A DNA stretch of 5,507 bases from Rhizobiaceae bacterium (GCA_004299545.1 SCRB01001011.1:1-5507), one strand, 5' to 3'; counted from the first letter of the stretch, positions 1 through 5,291 are shown. Notes: a model not told the origin generated them from the letters alone. Made by a program: numbers and translations.

Positions 1-118
1 GGCTGGTGGGTACCTGAGGGCGCTCACCGAGAAGGCGAGGGCAGGGGAGTTCACCGTCGGGCCAATGCTGATGGCGGCATTCAAAGCGAACGGCTCAACG
101 GCAAGGATGGCAGGATGA
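1..118 (+). CDS. repC: RepC-type plasmid replication initiator, C-terminal end (partial)
   Basis: The gene enters from the left edge; the frame starting at base 2 reads 38 residues to a TGA at 116-118. The tail begins AGGYLRALTEKARAGEF and continues with VGPMLMAA, which resembles the conserved end of alphaproteobacterial RepC proteins (typically a YLRAL-x-KA-x-AGEF-x-GP-x-x-MA pattern, from memory). RepC initiates replication at an origin that in repABC plasmids lies inside its own gene; the part seen here is the extreme C-terminus and has no catalytic residues to inspect. The next recognisable gene on the same strand is parB, so this is a replication/partition module. The stop codon lies inside a 31-bp inverted repeat. 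A different Rep family with a similar tail cannot be excluded from 38 residues. Confidence 0.72.
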   Translation, partial: AGGYLRALTEKARAGEFTVGPMLMAAFKANGSTARMAG

Positions 119-142
119 CCGGTTCGAAGAACTGGTCATCCT
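112..142. repeat. 31-bp near-perfect inverted repeat spanning the repC stop codon
   Basis: Arms AGGATGACCGGTTC (112-125) and GAACTGGTCATCCT (129-142) match at 13 of 14 positions around a GAA spacer. The single mismatch (G121 opposite T133) would be a G-U pair in RNA. The repeat contains the repC stop codon at 116-118. No T-run follows the second arm, so it is not a textbook intrinsic terminator. Its place at the end of repC suits a centromere-like or partition-protein site, an operator, or a transcript-end hairpin. It matches neither the chromosomal parS consensus nor, as I recall it, the repABC parS consensus. Confidence 0.8.
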
Positions 143-312
143 CGCGGGATATGACGAAAGCCGTTCTCTCGAACTGCGCGGCTCCGAGCGTGTTCACGAA
201 GGCAAGATTATCGGTCATTTGGACGCGACAGCAGGTGCGGCGCTTCATTGTCGAAATGATTGCCCAAACCGCCGCTATGCATCATCGTGTTCGCGATACG
301 GGAATGAGCTGA
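115..312 (+). CDS. Possible small ORF linking repC to parB (65 codons, doubtful)
   Basis: The ATG at 115 overlaps the repC stop (ATGA) and the TGA at 310-312 overlaps the parB start (TGATG), an arrangement typical of translationally coupled genes. The 65-residue product is not recognised. Its first half is rich in serine and small residues and its second half is basic (QQVRRF, MHHRVRD), with no motif I can name. Against it: the start sits inside the strong inverted repeat, there is no clear ribosome binding site, the codons include TTA and AGA, and a second + frame is also open from 72 through to parB. On the minus strand, 248 down to 81 encodes an equally protein-like 55-residue frame. The stretch may be a remnant of an older gene. 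Confidence 0.2.
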   Translation: MTGSKNWSSSRDMTKAVLSNCAAPSVFTKARLSVIWTRQQVRRFIVEMIAQTAAMHHRVRDTGMS

Positions 313-1190
313 TGAACGAACAGCCTCCAGGAAGACGCCTTGGACGGGGTCTTGCCGCCCTGATCAGTGACGTGAACAGTCCGGCTCCCGAGCCGGCAAA
401 CCAACTGGCGCCGGACCGCTCGGTTCCGATCGAACTCGTCTCCCCGAACCCGCGCAACCCACGGCGTAGTTTTGGTGAAGCCGATCTGATCGATCTGGCG
501 CAGTCGATCCAAAAGCATGGTGTTGTTCAACCTGTCGTCGTTCGTTCATCTCCCGATCAGCCGGGCCGCTACGAGATTATCGCCGGCGAACGACGCTGGC
601 GCGCGGCGCAAAGAGCCGGGCTAGCGGAACTGCCCGTTATCATTAGAGACGTCGATAATCGTACGGCGCTGGAACTGGCGATTATCGAAAACGTCCAGCG
701 CGCTGACCTCAATCCCGTCGAGGAGGCGCGGGGCTACCAGCAGCTCATTGATGAGCATGGCTACAGCCAGGCGGATCTCGGGCAGGTCATCGGCAAAAGC
801 CGCAGCCACGTGGCCAACACCCTGCGGCTTCTGAAGTTACCCTACGTGGTCCACGATATGCTGGTCAGCGGGACGCTGTCCGCCGGTCACGCCCGCACTC
901 TGGTCACCGCCGATAACCCGACAGAGGTTGCGCGCCGCATTGTCGAGGACGGGCTGTCAGTGAGGCAAGCAGAAGCGCTCGCGCAGACGCCTGCGGCAGA
1001 AAGACCCTCGATCTCGCGATCCGCTTCTGCAGCGAAAGATGCCGACTTGCTCTTGCTCGAAAAGAAGCTTTCGGATGCGATTGGCATGAGAGTGACGATT
1101 GCGCTCAAAGGCAACGTCGGAGAGTTGAAGCTCGTTTGCCAATCACTCGGACCGCTCGATGAACTATGCAGGCGTCTTGGACAAGGATAG
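312..1190 (+). CDS. parB: ParB/Spo0J-family partition protein (chromosomal type)
   Basis: This 292-residue protein is a complete ParB, a CTP-dependent DNA clamp that loads at parS centromere sites and works with a ParA ATPase to segregate replicons. Visible parts in order are the N-terminal ParA-contact box RRLGRGLAALI (8-18), the ParB/Srx-like CTPase domain with NPRNPRR (46-52), GERRWRA (92-98) and ENVQRADLNPVEEA (126-139), the helix-turn-helix around 152-173 (SQADLGQVIGKSRSHVANTL), and a C-terminal dimerisation segment (about 250-290) after a variable linker. The ATG at 312 is chosen because LGRGL boxes normally lie near the N-terminus and a GGGA sits 8 bases upstream; an in-frame TTG at 219 would only add non-ParB sequence. 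The sequence resembles Hyphomicrobiales chromosomal ParB more than plasmid RepB. No parA is adjacent and I found no canonical parS in the window. Confidence 0.96.
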   Translation: MNEQPPGRRLGRGLAALISDVNSPAPEPANQLAPDRSVPIELVSPNPRNPRRSFGEADLIDLAQSIQKHGVVQPVVVRSSPDQPGRYEIIAGERRWRAAQRAGLAELPVIIRDVDNRTALELAIIENVQRADLNPVEEARGYQQLIDEHGYSQADLGQVIGKSRSHVANTLRLLKLPYVVHDMLVSGTLSAGHARTLVTADNPTEVARRIVEDGLSVRQAEALAQTPAAERPSISRSASAAKDADLLLLEKKLSDAIGMRVTIALKGNVGELKLVCQSLGPLDELCRRLGQG

Positions 1191-1269
1191 TCGCAGGCCG
1201 CGCTAGTCGAAGGGGCAAGGACATACTCCACGCAGATCAAACTAACCGGAGTGGGCGTGCCAGCCTTCA

Positions 1270-2469
1270 TTAGGTGTTCATCGGAAGGGGAGGCATGTCG
1301 CCCTCGGAAGTGCGCCAGATCCAGATACCGATCTCCGGCCGCGATGCAATCAGGTCGTCCAACGCTTCCTCATAAGCTCCGTCGGCCGAGGGTGGAACGA
1401 CATAGAGCGCCATCGGCTGCGATGAACGCTGCAAAATTGCAGCCGCGGTCGGCTTTTCGGCCGACAAATTGTAGCGTAGTCCCTTGACGCTGCGCTCACG
1501 CAACTTGGCCAGTGCGTCGACCAGCCTCTTCTCGTAAGCGGACTCGTAGGGCACCCAGTTTTCGGCGACGACCATCAGCGCCATGTCCTCCACGACCGCG
1601 AGACCGACTGGCGTAAGCCCGAACGTCGCAATGGCGATCAGGTGAGAAGCCTCGTCCGCTCCCCAAAGCGCCAGCTCGTTCTCGAAGCGGGCCTGGAGAC
1701 GTTTATAGAGACCTTCTTCCAACATGAGCGGAAAATCCGGCAGGTGTTTTACGATCAGCCGATGTCCGCTGCGCGCCGGTGCAAAATCCTTCACCTCACC
1801 GACCAGGATCATCAGTTTGCGTGGGCCGCTCTTCGGAGGGATGGCGGGTGCAAGTGCTGCGGTCCGACGCTGTTCGATCGCGCTCTTATCCGTCGCTCGG
1901 AACGGTTCCGGTATGAATAGTATCTCGCTGAGCGGTCCGCCCTTCACCGTCATCTGGCCGGCAGCCTCTGTCAGATGCCACCGAATATTCCACCAGTGCC
2001 GCTTGCCCGCCCATCGCGACGTCCACGCTGTCAGTTCGGCCTGCTGCCAGAGGTAATGCAGCAGGCTGCGCAACGACAGCTTCTTCGCATCACCGACGAT
2101 GGTGTCGGTTGCATTTGTTCCCGGATTCGGCGGCGCCCGTGTCCCGATTTTCGTCAGGCTGAAGCTCACTTTCAGCGCCGACATTCCGCTCTCCGGATCC
2201 ACCTGTATGGCGCTTCCCGTCAGCACGCCGAGGCCTGTCAGTTCGTCCGGTGGGTCGTAGGATGGGCAGTTCGAATCGTGCCCACCACCTGAAAGCGGCA
2301 TGCGCTTGACCAAGTACTGATCGCCAATTCGGGCAATGTACATTGGAAGTCCACCTTCCTTGCACAGACAATGCGGTCTGATCCGTCTTCGGTAAGCATC
2401 CGCTAACGCGCTTTGCAAATACGGCGCTGTGTCCTCGATCACCTTGTCAGCAAGTCTGAACCGTCGCAT
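1270..2469 (-). CDS. DUF1173 family protein (plasmid-associated, function unknown)
   Basis: The product matches what I recall of DUF1173 along its length: an early cysteine pair (CLC), PMYIARIGDQYLVKRMP, H-D-S-N-C-P-S-Y, LSLRSLLHYLW, GKRHWWNIRW, LMILVGEVK and VKHLPDFP. The biochemical role is unknown; the family occurs on large alphaproteobacterial plasmids and integrative elements. C34-x-C36 and H64-x3-C68, numbered from this start, could form a metal site. No membrane segment or signal peptide is seen, so it is probably cytoplasmic. The start is uncertain. In-frame ATGs occur at 2499, 2478 and 2469; I chose 2469 because family members tend to begin at an M-R-R-F-like sequence, while the ATG at 2499 gives 409 residues. 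No start has an ideal ribosome binding site (GGGAG lies 11 bases before 2469). The gene converges on parB, with 79 bp between them. Confidence 0.88.
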   Translation of the reverse strand: MRRFRLADKVIEDTAPYLQSALADAYRRRIRPHCLCKEGGLPMYIARIGDQYLVKRMPLSGGGHDSNCPSYDPPDELTGLGVLTGSAIQVDPESGMSALKVSFSLTKIGTRAPPNPGTNATDTIVGDAKKLSLRSLLHYLWQQAELTAWTSRWAGKRHWWNIRWHLTEAAGQMTVKGGPLSEILFIPEPFRATDKSAIEQRRTAALAPAIPPKSGPRKLMILVGEVKDFAPARSGHRLIVKHLPDFPLMLEEGLYKRLQARFENELALWGADEASHLIAIATFGLTPVGLAVVEDMALMVVAENWVPYESAYEKRLVDALAKLRERSVKGLRYNLSAEKPTAAAILQRSSQPMALYVVPPSADGAYEEALDDLIASRPEIGIWIWRTSEGDMPPLPMNT

Positions 2470-2499
2470 CGCCTCCATTGCTCCCGGACGCCGCCACAT

Positions 2500-2717
2500 C
2501 CCCTATCGTCATTGATTCACGCTTTCACCGACGACGCAACCCTCGGGATATCTGAATGCGGGCACTGTTTCGAGGATGCGCGGCCTGCGACCGGCCGATG
2601 CGGCAGCGCGCCGCGCTTCGCGCGGGCTGGCGCAGGTAGAGGCAGAGGGGAGGCCGGCTGGCTGCGGCGGGTGAGGACCGGGAGAGAGGCTCCCGGCACC
2701 CGTCGCGGAGCAAGACC
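2500..2717. other. GC-rich divergent intergenic region between the DUF1173 and DUF932 genes
   Basis: About 218 bp separate the two divergent starts. No convincing sigma-70 promoter pair is visible on either strand. The stretch contains several potential hairpins: CGGCC/GGCCG at 2581-2585 and 2593-2597, CCGCGC-TTC-GCGCGG at 2611-2625, and the long bulged hairpin at 2664-2706. Short open frames here have no homology I recognise and look like chance products of high GC content. Confidence 0.6.
2664..2706 (+). promoter_or_regulatory. Long bulged hairpin in the DUF932 mRNA leader, abutting the Shine-Dalgarno
   Basis: A 10-bp outer stem (2664-2673 with 2697-2706, one G-U pair) carries a one-sided AGGA bulge (2674-2677). 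Above it is a perfect 7-bp inner stem (CCGGGAG at 2678-2684 with CTCCCGG at 2690-2696) closed by an AGAGG loop (2685-2689). The GGAG ribosome binding site starts one base after the helix, at 2707-2710, and the ATG is at 2718. This position suggests control of translation by RNA structure or by a bound protein; a DNA operator is the alternative. The structure is read directly; the function is inferred. Confidence 0.6.
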
Positions 2718-3087
2718 ATGACCCATATGGAAATTCAGTCGCCGATACGCAGTGCGCCGAACGGTTATAAGGTCGACGTCAGCAGGGGCCAGAACATTGG
2801 CCGCGTGTCGTCGGAATGGTTCAACCGGCCGCCCGACGAGCGGTATCTGTCACTCACGGACCTGCATAATTCGGTGAAGCGCCGATCCGAACGCAGCAAG
2901 ACGCGCATCATCGAGAGCGAGGCCATCCGCGTTGAGGCGTCTCGTGACAATCCGGAGCGGCTGACGCTTATGCTGCCGGAAGCCCATGCGCCGGTTACAC
3001 CGACCCACTGGAGCTTCGGCCAGCTCGCCAGCCTGGTCGGGGCGCCTGCTACTTATCTGCGCCAATTACCAGCCGCGCTCGCAGGCA

Positions 3088-3237
3088 TCAACCTGCAGCA
3101 TGCCCAAGCAGAATTGCCCCATGCTGTTCGCGGATGCGCGGCGCGCTTCCGCCGCCCATATTGCGCGACGGCGCCTTATAAAGGCTTGGCTGACGGCGAT
3201 CGGAAATGTCGAGATGTGGCAGCACGAAATCGGGCAT
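3088..3237 (-). pseudogene. S8 (subtilisin-like) peptidase, N-terminal fragment
   Basis: An ATG at 3237, 6 bp after the AAA ATPase stop on the same strand, opens a 49-residue frame ending at 3088-3090. The product reads MPDFVLPHLDISDRRQ, then YKAPSRNMGGGSAPRIRE and QHGAILL. This HL-x7-10-Y ... GGG ... R-x-x-HG-x-x-L pattern is what I recall from the N-termini of subtilases encoded directly after such AAA ATPases; those proteins are several hundred residues long. The Asp/His/Ser catalytic residues would lie further on and are absent. The last few residues (GHAAG) derive from the DUF932 side of the junction. No clear ribosome binding site is seen, and coupling to the ATPase would be expected. 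The assignment rests on a short N-terminal pattern and on gene context. Confidence 0.62.
3096..3126. repeat. Rearrangement junction with 7-bp inverted repeat
   Basis: CAGCATG (3096-3102) and CATGCTG (3120-3126) are exact inverted copies separated by 17 bp. The left copy encodes Gln-His in the DUF932 frame on the + strand; the right copy encodes Gln-His in the S8 peptidase frame on the - strand. Recognisable DUF932 sequence ends here, and recognisable peptidase sequence begins within the 17-bp spacer. The two broken genes therefore meet head-on here, possibly through microhomology. Confidence 0.6.
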
Positions 3238-3243
3238 GTCGGA

Positions 3244-4242
3244 TCAGCCGGATTTCGTGTTGGAGAAAGCCTCCTGCATGGCGCGCCGTTCGGTTAGCCG
3301 CCGGACGAGTTGATCGGAAGTGACGGTATCGGATTCGCTGAGGATCGCCGATTTTACGGCATCCTCCGTCGCGCGGGTGATCTCCGCCTGGCTCAATCCC
3401 TCTGCGGCTGTGAACAAGGGTTTCCATGCAAGGCGCGGGGCCTTGAACGGACGCAGGGCGGCCAGAACGATCCGCTTCACCTGTTCCTGCGACGGCATCT
3501 CGAAGGCCAGCACGAGGTCGAAGCGGCGCAGCAGCGCATTGTCGAGCAGGTCGGGATGGTTCGTCGCACCGATGATGAGGCTGTCGGTCGAGTTCTCTTC
3601 CTCCATATATTGCAAGAAGGAATTGAGGACACGGCGCATCTCCGCAACATCGTTGGTGGCATTGCGCCGCCCGCCTACCGCGTCGAACTCGTCGAACAAA
3701 TAGACGCCCCGCCGCTTCGCGGTTTCGTCAAAGACAAGCCGCAGCTTCGCGGCGGTTTCGCCCATGAACCGCGTTATCAGTCCTTCCAGCCGGATGACGA
3801 AAAGCGGAAGCAGGAGCTGCCCTGCCAGCGCCTCGGCGGTCATGGTCTTGCCGGAGCCGGGGGGGCCGACGAACAGCGCGCGGCGGTTGGGCGTCTTGCC
3901 ATGCTCGCGTAGCCAGCTCCGCTTCTGCTGCTCGCGCACCAATTCATCAAGACGCGCGCGAAGTGTCTCGTCCAACACTACGTCTTTGAGGGTGTAGCGG
4001 GGTTCGCGGTGCTCTATCAGCCCTTGCAGCTCGCCGCGCGGCTTCGCGAACTGGATGGTGATGGGCGATTCCCTGCGGGATTTCCGTGCGGTTTCAACGG
4101 CGGAACGAAGCGCCTCGGCGCTGGAGCGGCGTCCCTGTCGTGCTTCGGAAGCGGCCACCTGCAACGCGATCGAATAAAATTGCTCATCGTCGCCTTCGGC
4201 GCGACTGTGCAACATCGCCAATATTTGTTTCGCGTTGGACAA
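3244..4242 (-). CDS. AAA-family ATPase (partner of an S8 peptidase)
   Basis: This 332-residue protein is a single-domain AAA ATPase. An alpha-helical N-terminal region (1-75; HSRAEGDDEQFYSIALQVAA) precedes the ATPase core. The core has Walker A GPPGSGKT (126-133), pore-loop-like RFMGE (158-162), Walker B VYLFDEFD (180-187), sensor 1 in GATNHPDLLD (N228), and LLRRFD (237-242) with candidate arginine fingers R239/R240. All key residues are intact, so it should hydrolyse ATP and probably form a ring. The start is TTG at 4242: it begins the family-like MSNAKQIL sequence, has GGAAGG 9 bases upstream, and the frame is closed by a TGA at 4270-4272. The next ATG, at 4215, would remove the first nine residues. 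Proteins of this type are often encoded directly before an S8 subtilase, here reduced to a fragment. The role of such pairs is unclear; protein quality control or defence are guesses. Confidence 0.94.
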   Translation of the reverse strand: MSNAKQILAMLHSRAEGDDEQFYSIALQVAASEARQGRRSSAEALRSAVETARKSRRESPITIQFAKPRGELQGLIEHREPRYTLKDVVLDETLRARLDELVREQQKRSWLREHGKTPNRRALFVGPPGSGKTMTAEALAGQLLLPLFVIRLEGLITRFMGETAAKLRLVFDETAKRRGVYLFDEFDAVGGRRNATNDVAEMRRVLNSFLQYMEEENSTDSLIIGATNHPDLLDNALLRRFDLVLAFEMPSQEQVKRIVLAALRPFKAPRLAWKPLFTAAEGLSQAEITRATEDAVKSAILSESDTVTSDQLVRRLTERRAMQEAFSNTKSG

Positions 4243-4251
4243 AGATTCGAG

Positions 4252-4257
4252 CCTTCC
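4252..4257 (-). promoter_or_regulatory. Ribosome binding site for the AAA ATPase TTG start
   Basis: GGAAGG on the minus strand lies 9 bases before the TTG at 4242 and supports that unusual start. A stronger match, AAGGAGGG at 4279-4286, is 36 bases away and has no suitable in-frame start near it. Confidence 0.5.
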
Positions 4258-4290
4258 AAGCTGCCGACTTCAGCAGTTCCCTCCTTCGAT

Positions 4291-4322
4291 CTTATACAGG
4301 AAACGCGGAAACAAAAGGTCAA
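4291..4322 (-). promoter_or_regulatory. Candidate sigma-70-like promoter for the AAA ATPase gene
   Basis: On the minus strand TTGACC (4322-4317) is followed 18 bases later by TGTATA (4298-4293), or 20 bases later by TATAAG (4296-4291). Transcription would start near 4284, about 42 bases before the TTG start. The promoter drives toward the ATPase and the former peptidase. It is found by eye only. Confidence 0.35.
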
Positions 4323-4505
4323 CCGGAGACACGGAATCGGTGACGCACAGGAATGAAATGTTAGGTTAGCATACAACGCGAAAACTGGATCGAGACAGTT
4401 CCGTCGTCGCCTGAAGGTCCGCCGCTCCCAACGGCAACTATTTTGAACTCCCAAGCCGACAGTTCCTTCATGGGTCACGGTCATGCCTATAGTTGGATGC
4501 GCTAA

Positions 4506-4532
4506 AGCGGCAGCTTTTGGCAAGCTGCCGCT
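4506..4532 (-). terminator. Perfect 11-bp-stem hairpin, possible terminator of the oxidoreductase operon
   Basis: AGCGGCAGCTT (4506-4516) and AAGCTGCCGCT (4522-4532) pair perfectly around a 5-base loop. Read on the minus strand the stem is followed by TTA, a very short T-run; on the plus strand no T-run follows. It lies about 126 bp after the stop of the minus-strand oxidoreductase. It would fit a weak or Rho-assisted terminator, or a transcript-end stabiliser, separating that operon from the ATPase gene. Confidence 0.42.
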
Positions 4533-4571
4533 CATGATCTTGGAACGACAGAGATGAGGTTGGCACACGAA

Positions 4572-4595
4572 CGGCAGCAATCTGCGCGACTGCCG
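4572..4595. repeat. Second CGGCAG/CTGCCG inverted repeat
   Basis: CGGCAG at 4572-4577 and CTGCCG at 4590-4595 enclose 12 bases. The same six-base arms form the core of the stronger hairpin at 4506-4532, so the pair may be related copies or simply a chance product of a GC-rich region. Confidence 0.35.
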
Positions 4596-4658
4596 CCAAA
4601 ACCTGACAGCCCGGTTACGGCCCCTGTGCGGTAGTGCAGCCAATGCCGTTTCGCCGAT

Positions 4659-5279
4659 TCAGCTGATATCGACGTTCAAGGCGAAATCCCAAGTGCCGAC
4701 GCCATTCTTGGCCAGGCCGATCATCATCAGGCCGAGCGCCTCGAGCGTCTGGGCCATGTGCAGGCCGCCGACATCGAGCGGACGCAGCCCGAGACTTTCG
4801 AGGAAAGTCGAGACGCGCGCCTTCGCCTCCGCATCGTCGGCTGCGATAAACGTGTCGAGGCGTCCACCCTTGGCAAGTACGCGACCGAAGATCGTGTTGA
4901 ACGTCTTCACGACCTGAGCGCCGACCGGGAGACCCTTGGCGGTTTCCTGCGCGCCAGAACTGCCATGGGGAGTGACGAGGCCCGAGAGGTCGGGGGCAAC
5001 CGGGTTGGTAATGTCGATGATCACCTTGCCGTCGAGCGCTTCCCCAAAGTCGGTTACCACCGCCGCCGCACTGCTGTATGGCACGGCGAGGATGACGATA
5101 TCACCCGCCGGCACGACGCCGTAGGTCCCTGTGGTCGCCCCGGCTGCAAGTTGGTCGGCCAGCGCCCGCGCCTTGGCGGGGTCGCGAGTGATCACCTCAA
5201 CGGCATGCCCGGCCTTGGCGATGCGGCCGGCGATCGCCGTGGCCATGGTTCCTGCGCCGATGATGCTGATCGTGCTCAT
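4659..5279 (-). CDS. NADPH-dependent F420 reductase-like NAD(P)-binding oxidoreductase (COG2085)
   Basis: This 206-residue protein starts with a Rossmann NAD(P)-binding motif, MSTISIIGAGTMATAIAGRI, with the glycine motif at residues 8-13. It continues with ITRDPAKA after strand 2, VILAVPYSSAA and VIIDITNP. The later VVKTFNTIFG and the AQTLEALGLMMIGLA helix fit the family of NADPH:F420 oxidoreductase-like proteins (COG2085). True members transfer hydride between NADPH and coenzyme F420; most alphaproteobacteria are not known to make F420, so the actual substrate here is unknown. The ATG at 5279 is preferred because AGGAG lies 7 bases upstream. A TTG at 5285 would add two residues but leaves no room for that site. 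The length is normal for the family. A 48-bp gap separates it from the upstream SDR-like gene on the same strand, suggesting an operon. Confidence 0.92.
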   Translation of the reverse strand: MSTISIIGAGTMATAIAGRIAKAGHAVEVITRDPAKARALADQLAAGATTGTYGVVPAGDIVILAVPYSSAAAVVTDFGEALDGKVIIDITNPVAPDLSGLVTPHGSSGAQETAKGLPVGAQVVKTFNTIFGRVLAKGGRLDTFIAADDAEAKARVSTFLESLGLRPLDVGGLHMAQTLEALGLMMIGLAKNGVGTWDFALNVDIS

Positions 5280-5286
5280 GTTCAAT

Positions 5287-5291
5287 CTCCT
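5287..5291 (-). promoter_or_regulatory. Ribosome binding site of the COG2085 oxidoreductase
   Basis: AGGAG on the minus strand lies 7 bases before the ATG at 5279 and decides between this start and the TTG at 5285. Confidence 0.7.

Larger units (their letters stand above)
2718..3323 (+). pseudogene. DUF932 family protein, N-terminal fragment with a chimeric tail
   Basis: The first ~127 residues resemble the start of the plasmid/phage-type DUF932 family, for example SSEWFNRPPDERYLSL, LHNSVKRRSERSKTR, HWSFGQLASLVGAPATYLRQLP and AALAGINLQ. Full-length members are about three times longer (from memory). Past LQH, near 3100, the frame turns into arginine-, cysteine- and alanine-rich sequence that is antisense to an S8 peptidase fragment and to the 3' end of the AAA ATPase gene, and stops at 3323. 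The gene has therefore lost most of its conserved domain in a rearrangement. The start at 2718 is backed by GGAG 7 bases upstream and a structured leader. DUF932 function is not established; its members sit beside plasmid maintenance and antirestriction genes. A 201-residue chimeric protein could still be made but is probably non-functional. Confidence 0.83.
4243..4658. other. 416-bp intergenic region without a recognisable gene
   Basis: No protein family is recognised in any frame. The stretch holds the candidate ATPase promoter and ribosome binding site at its left end, a 9-bp direct repeat GACAGTTCC (near 4393 and 4459), the perfect hairpin at 4506-4532, and a second CGGCAG/CTGCCG inverted repeat at 4572-4595. 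A minus-strand open frame from 4643 to 4017 crosses it but shows no domain and mostly overlaps the ATPase gene out of frame. Confidence 0.6.

Noticed and set aside
219..311. N-terminal extension of ParB from the in-frame TTG at 219
   Set aside because: The extra residues are unlike ParB, and the LGRGL box is expected near the N-terminus, as it is from the ATG at 312.
1191..1269. A possible terminator between the convergent parB and DUF1173 genes (ACTCC ... GGAGT)
   Set aside because: The stem has only 5 bp with a long loop and no T-run, so it is not distinguishable from chance.
887..1270. A 127-codon minus-strand frame opposite the end of parB
   Set aside because: It is serine- and alanine-rich antisense sequence over a well-supported ParB C-terminus.
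2986..3297. A 103-codon plus-strand frame over the DUF932/peptidase junction
   Set aside because: It is out of frame with DUF932 and antisense to the peptidase fragment; no family is recognised.
3310..3912. A 200-codon open frame on the plus strand opposite the ATPase gene
   Set aside because: It is antisense to the intact Walker A, Walker B and sensor motifs of the ATPase and has no family features; GC-rich DNA commonly gives such antisense frames.
4017..4643. A 208-codon open frame on the minus strand crossing the intergenic region into the ATPase gene
   Set aside because: Most of it lies out of frame within the ATPase gene or its leader, it contains the terminator-like hairpin, and no domain is visible.
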